Notes under the pieces: model-generated | Databases searched by the model: none | What the model saw: only the letters and a program-made list of their open reading frames with translations | Told to the model about the DNA's origin: nothing | Made by a program: the position numbers and the translations under genes | From: Mitsuaria sp. GD03876 | Lineage (GTDB): Bacteria; Pseudomonadota; Gammaproteobacteria; Burkholderiales; Burkholderiaceae_C | Direction of reading: 5' to 3' | Assembly (NCBI RefSeq): GCF_029840635.1 | Contig: NZ_JAOCCU010000005.1 | Span: forward strand, 124,001 to 188,000 | DNA length: 64,000 bases | Part shown: piece by piece, positions 61,591 to 64,000 of the stretch | Layout of the letters: each line of letters opens with the position of its first letter | Position numbering within the stretch: the first letter of the stretch is position 1

Positions 61591-62586
61591 ATGCGCGCCG
61601 CCGCCACGCCTTCGATGCCCTCGATGCGATCGACGCGGCTCCGCCGCGCGCCGCTCCTGGCCGCACCGATGCTGGCCGTCGCGCTGCTGCTGGGCGGCTG
61701 CGCGAGCACGCCGCCGCAGCTCGGCGCGCTGGAGCGCCAATGGCCGGCCGAGCTGCCGGCGCACGTGGACCTGTCCGCGCAGACGCCCTTCATCGCGCAG
61801 GACGACTACGAATGCGGCCCGGCCGCGCTGGCGATGCTGCTGCGCACCGCCGGCAAGACCGCGACGGTGGAGCAGCTCAAGCCGCAGGTCTTCCTGCCGG
61901 GCCGCAAGGGCTCGCTGCAGACCGAGATGCTGGTCGCGGTGCGGCGCCAGGGCCTGCCGGCCTACGTGCTGCCGCCGCGGCTGGACGCGCTGCTGACCGA
62001 GGTCGCCGCCGGTCATCCGGTGATCGTGTTCCAGAACCTGTCGCTGGACGTGATGCCGGTGTGGCACTACGCGGTCGCCGTCGGCTACGACCGGCAGCGC
62101 CGCACGATCCTGCTGCACAGCGGCAAGACCGCGCGGCAGGAGGTCGAGCTGCCGGTGTTCGAGCGCACCTGGGCGCGCGGCGACTACTGGGCGATGACGA
62201 CGCTGCCGCCGGACGTGCTGCCGGCGTCGCTGGACGGCGCGCAGACCGGCGCGGCGCTGGCGGCGCTGGAGCGGCTCAATGGCGCCGCGGCGCGCAAGGG
62301 CTACACCGCCGCGCTGTCGCGCTGGCCCGGCGAGCCGGTGCTGCTGCTGGGCGCGGGCAACACCGCCTACGCCGCCAAGGACCGCCGCGCCGCGGCCAAG
62401 GCCTACGCGCGGCTGACCGACGTGCGGCCCGACATCCCCGAGGGCTGGAACAACCTCGCGCAGGTGCTGCTGGAACAGGGCCAGCGCTACAAGGCCTCGC
62501 TCGCGATCGAGCGCGCCGTCGCGCTCGGCGGCCCGCGCCTGGACCAGTACAAGGCGCTGCAGAAGAAGATCGGCAGCGGCATGTAG
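61591..62586 (+). CDS. PA2778-family C39-like cysteine peptidase lipoprotein with TPR
   Basis: 331 residues. Lipobox LLLGGC (Cys37); C39-like papain fold with Cys75 in DDYECGPAALAML and His159 in PVWHYAVAVGYD; then tetratricopeptide-like helices (~230-330, ending YKALQKKIGSGM). A predicted membrane-anchored periplasmic protease, possibly processing a peptide partner. Forms a conserved pair with the preceding gene. Confidence 0.85.
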   Translation: MRAAATPSMPSMRSTRLRRAPLLAAPMLAVALLLGGCASTPPQLGALERQWPAELPAHVDLSAQTPFIAQDDYECGPAALAMLLRTAGKTATVEQLKPQVFLPGRKGSLQTEMLVAVRRQGLPAYVLPPRLDALLTEVAAGHPVIVFQNLSLDVMPVWHYAVAVGYDRQRRTILLHSGKTARQEVELPVFERTWARGDYWAMTTLPPDVLPASLDGAQTGAALAALERLNGAAARKGYTAALSRWPGEPVLLLGAGNTAYAAKDRRAAAKAYARLTDVRPDIPEGWNNLAQVLLEQGQRYKASLAIERAVALGGPRLDQYKALQKKIGSGM

Positions 62587-62660
62587 GCCGTCGCCTCCCG
62601 CTGGCAGAATCCGCGCGCCCGGCACAGGGCCGGGTTCACATCGAGCCAGAGGGAGAACAC

Positions 62661-63029
62661 ATGAACAAGCAACTCGCCGCGCGGCTGTCGCGGCTCGCGT
62701 CCTGCGCGCTGTTGGGCTTGGCCGCGACCAGCGTTGGCGCGACCGGCATGAACGGACGCATCGCCAACATGGCGATCGACAAGGACATCGGCGGCAACCT
62801 TCTCTTCATCAAGCTGGAGGGCACCAAGTCCAGCTTCCCCGCCTGTCAGATCAACCAGGGCTGGGACTTCGTCCTGCCCATCGTCGACGCGGCGGACAAG
62901 AACATGTTCGCGATGCTCGTCGCCGCCAAGGCGGCCGGCCAGACCGTCGGGGTCCGGGGCAACGACACCTGCGCGCCGCAGTTCTCCAGCATCGAGCAGG
63001 CGCTGGGCGTGCGCCTGGTCAACCCCTGA
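62661..63029 (+). CDS. Small exported protein of unknown function
   Basis: 122 residues: signal peptide (LASCALLGLAATSVGATG), then a compact domain with two cysteines (FPACQINQGWDF and NDTCAPQF) likely disulphide-linked. The stop lies within a perfect 7-bp stem shared with the opposing gene. GGGAG lies 7 nt before the ATG. Confidence 0.6.
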   Translation: MNKQLAARLSRLASCALLGLAATSVGATGMNGRIANMAIDKDIGGNLLFIKLEGTKSSFPACQINQGWDFVLPIVDAADKNMFAMLVAAKAAGQTVGVRGNDTCAPQFSSIEQALGVRLVNP

Positions 63030-63041
63030 GCCGCCTCAGGG
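63024..63041. terminator. Hairpin spanning both stop codons of convergent genes
   Basis: CCCTGAG, loop CCGC, CTCAGGG: a perfect 7-bp stem whose left arm contains the TGA of the plus-strand gene and whose right arm contains the end of the minus-strand gene's stop region. It could terminate both transcripts. Confidence 0.45.
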
Positions 63042-63290
63042 CCTGAAGTCGATCGCGCGCTGCGCGGCCTCCAGCGCCGCGTCGGCCGCGTAGCTCCACG
63101 AATCGAAGCTGCGCTCGATCTCGTGCCAGTAGCCGTCCAGCACCGGCTCGCCGCCGGGCGCCGGGTGCGCCGCGATCACCAGGTAACGCGCCCGGAAGGG
63201 GCCCTCGCCCACGACTTCGCGGACGAACCAGCGCCCGTTATGACTCTCGACGCCCCCAACGGCATCGGTCTGGTCCGGCTTGGCTGACAT
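63036..63290 (-). CDS. Hypothetical small soluble protein
   Basis: 84 residues with GGAG 8 nt before the ATG. Acidic, no signal or helix of membrane type; contains GRWFVREVVGEGPFRARYLV and WSYAADAALEAAQRAIDFRP. No family recognised. Convergent with the preceding gene. Confidence 0.5.
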   Translation of the reverse strand: MSAKPDQTDAVGGVESHNGRWFVREVVGEGPFRARYLVIAAHPAPGGEPVLDGYWHEIERSFDSWSYAADAALEAAQRAIDFRP

Positions 63291-63683
63291 GGAGGCATCT
63301 CCTTGTGGGGCCGTCCTGGCCCGTTGAACACACGCGGCGCCCGACGATCATCAGGTTTCGCCGACGCGGTCCGGCAAGTTTCCCTCCAAGCGTCGTCCGG
63401 CGCCACGCGCGCCGACGATCTTTTACCCCCGCATTACAAGGGGCGCCGCCACCCGCCCGCGCGGGCGATCCGCGAAGCAACTTCCACGCCGCGAGTGTCG
63501 GGATTCATTACACCGCCTGACCCCTTCTCCAGGGACAGCGCCGGCAAGTGCTTGAGGCGGCAAGGATTCCCTCCCGGTGGCTTGGATGTTGCTTGCGAGT
63601 GCCGGTTTCCCGGCCTCCCCGCGTCGAGGGAACGGCCACAAGAACGATCACAAGAACGACCCCTCACGACAGAGAGATCCACG
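63291..63683. other. 393-nt intergenic region
   Basis: Between the divergent genes at 63036-63290 and 63684. It must hold both promoters. I see short open frames without gene-like composition and no convincing promoter boxes. Confidence 0.4.
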
Positions 63684-64000
63684 ATGAAGCGCTCGCCCCT
63701 CCTTCCCCGCCTCCGGTCCGTGCTGGCCGCCGCCGCGCTGTGCGCGACCGCCGTCGCCGCGCAGGCCTCGGTGCTGATCCTCGGCGCGCCGCAGCAGGCC
63801 GGCGGCCTGGCCGACGTGCAGTCCAAGATCGCCGGCACCGGCGTGGTCAGCGGCGCGATCGACGTCTTCAACGTGCACGCCGGCACGCCCACGCTGGCGC
63901 AGCTGACGGCCTACGACGCGGTGCTGGTCTTCAACGACGCGACCTATGCCGACAAGACCCTGCTGGGCAACGTGCTGGCCGACTACGTCGACGCCGGCGG
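63684..64000 (+). CDS. Exported protein, N-terminal part (runs off the window)
   Basis: First ~105 codons. Signal peptide (SVLAAAALCATAVAAQA) then SVLILGAPQQAGGLADVQSK and VLVFNDATYADKTLLGNVLA, a Rossmann-like alternating pattern recalling ThuA-like or flavodoxin-like folds seen in PEP-CTERM-sorted proteins of Burkholderiales. The C-terminus, where a sorting signal would be, is outside the window. Confidence 0.6.
   Translation, partial: MKRSPLLPRLRSVLAAAALCATAVAAQASVLILGAPQQAGGLADVQSKIAGTGVVSGAIDVFNVHAGTPTLAQLTAYDAVLVFNDATYADKTLLGNVLADYVDAG

Overview
The window is GC-rich (roughly 70% by eye), densely packed, and has many 1-4 nt stop/start overlaps (ATGA, GTGA, TTGA). Gene content (kdpFABC-DE with a TorF-type porin, a PA2779/PA2778 pair, a phasin, a DyP peroxidase, many LysR/TetR regulators) points to a free-living betaproteobacterium of the Burkholderiales, probably near Roseateles/Mitsuaria/Rubrivivax. 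That placement is inference. I saw no rRNA, tRNA, CRISPR array or intact insertion sequence.

Layout. 1-3.9 kb: 5' part of clpB, moaE-crcB, a solitary Panacea (DUF4065) protein and a class I glutamine amidotransferase. 3.9-8.7 kb: a large restriction-endonuclease/STAND NTPase (likely phage defence), a small membrane protein, a second amidotransferase and an RNA-ligase-family protein whose catalytic lysine is missing. 9-12.4 kb: a ~1000-residue membrane-anchored DyP-type peroxidase and a phasin. 12.6-15.3 kb: two overlapping DEAD-box helicase genes. 15.3-24.7 kb: the complete potassium-uptake operon on the minus strand: an unannotated 30-codon membrane peptide, kdpF, kdpA, kdpB, kdpC, a porin, kdpD, kdpE. 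24.8-27.4 kb: DMT exporter, flavodoxin-like reductase, LysR regulator. 27.4-30 kb: small accessory genes of unknown role, an ankyrin protein and an AT-rich SLATT-like membrane protein. 30.2-35.5 kb: four exported or lipid-anchored hydrolases on the minus strand (trypsin-like, caspase-like, alpha/beta hydrolase, patatin-like lipoprotein).

35.9-45 kb holds the most interesting locus: a seven-gene plus-strand operon in which a signal-peptide-less lytic transglycosylase is followed by a SelO-like protein, a tandem HlyC-like acyltransferase, and a full type I secretion system (HlyB-, HlyD- and TolC-like). A small exported cysteine-rich protein precedes it. I read it as a modified, type-I-secreted peptidoglycan-attacking protein with its maturation enzymes, exporter and possibly an immunity protein. 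The order substrate / ~550-residue protein / HlyC-like / exporters recalls siderophore-microcin clusters.

45-47.6 kb: a TetR regulator, an MFS transporter and a DUF2147 protein, tied together by three copies of a 14-bp palindromic operator. 47.6-54.4 kb: a porin-like protein, then a tightly coupled kinase / aldolase / class III aminotransferase / pseudo-aldolase set and a branched-chain-type binding protein, probably catabolism of an unidentified sugar-like compound. 54.3-56.8 kb: divergent MFS exporter and LysR regulator. 56.9-59.9 kb: an SPFH / DUF4178 / DUF350 membrane-stress-type module. 60-64 kb: small exported proteins, the PA2779/PA2778 pair, and the start of another exported protein that runs off the window.
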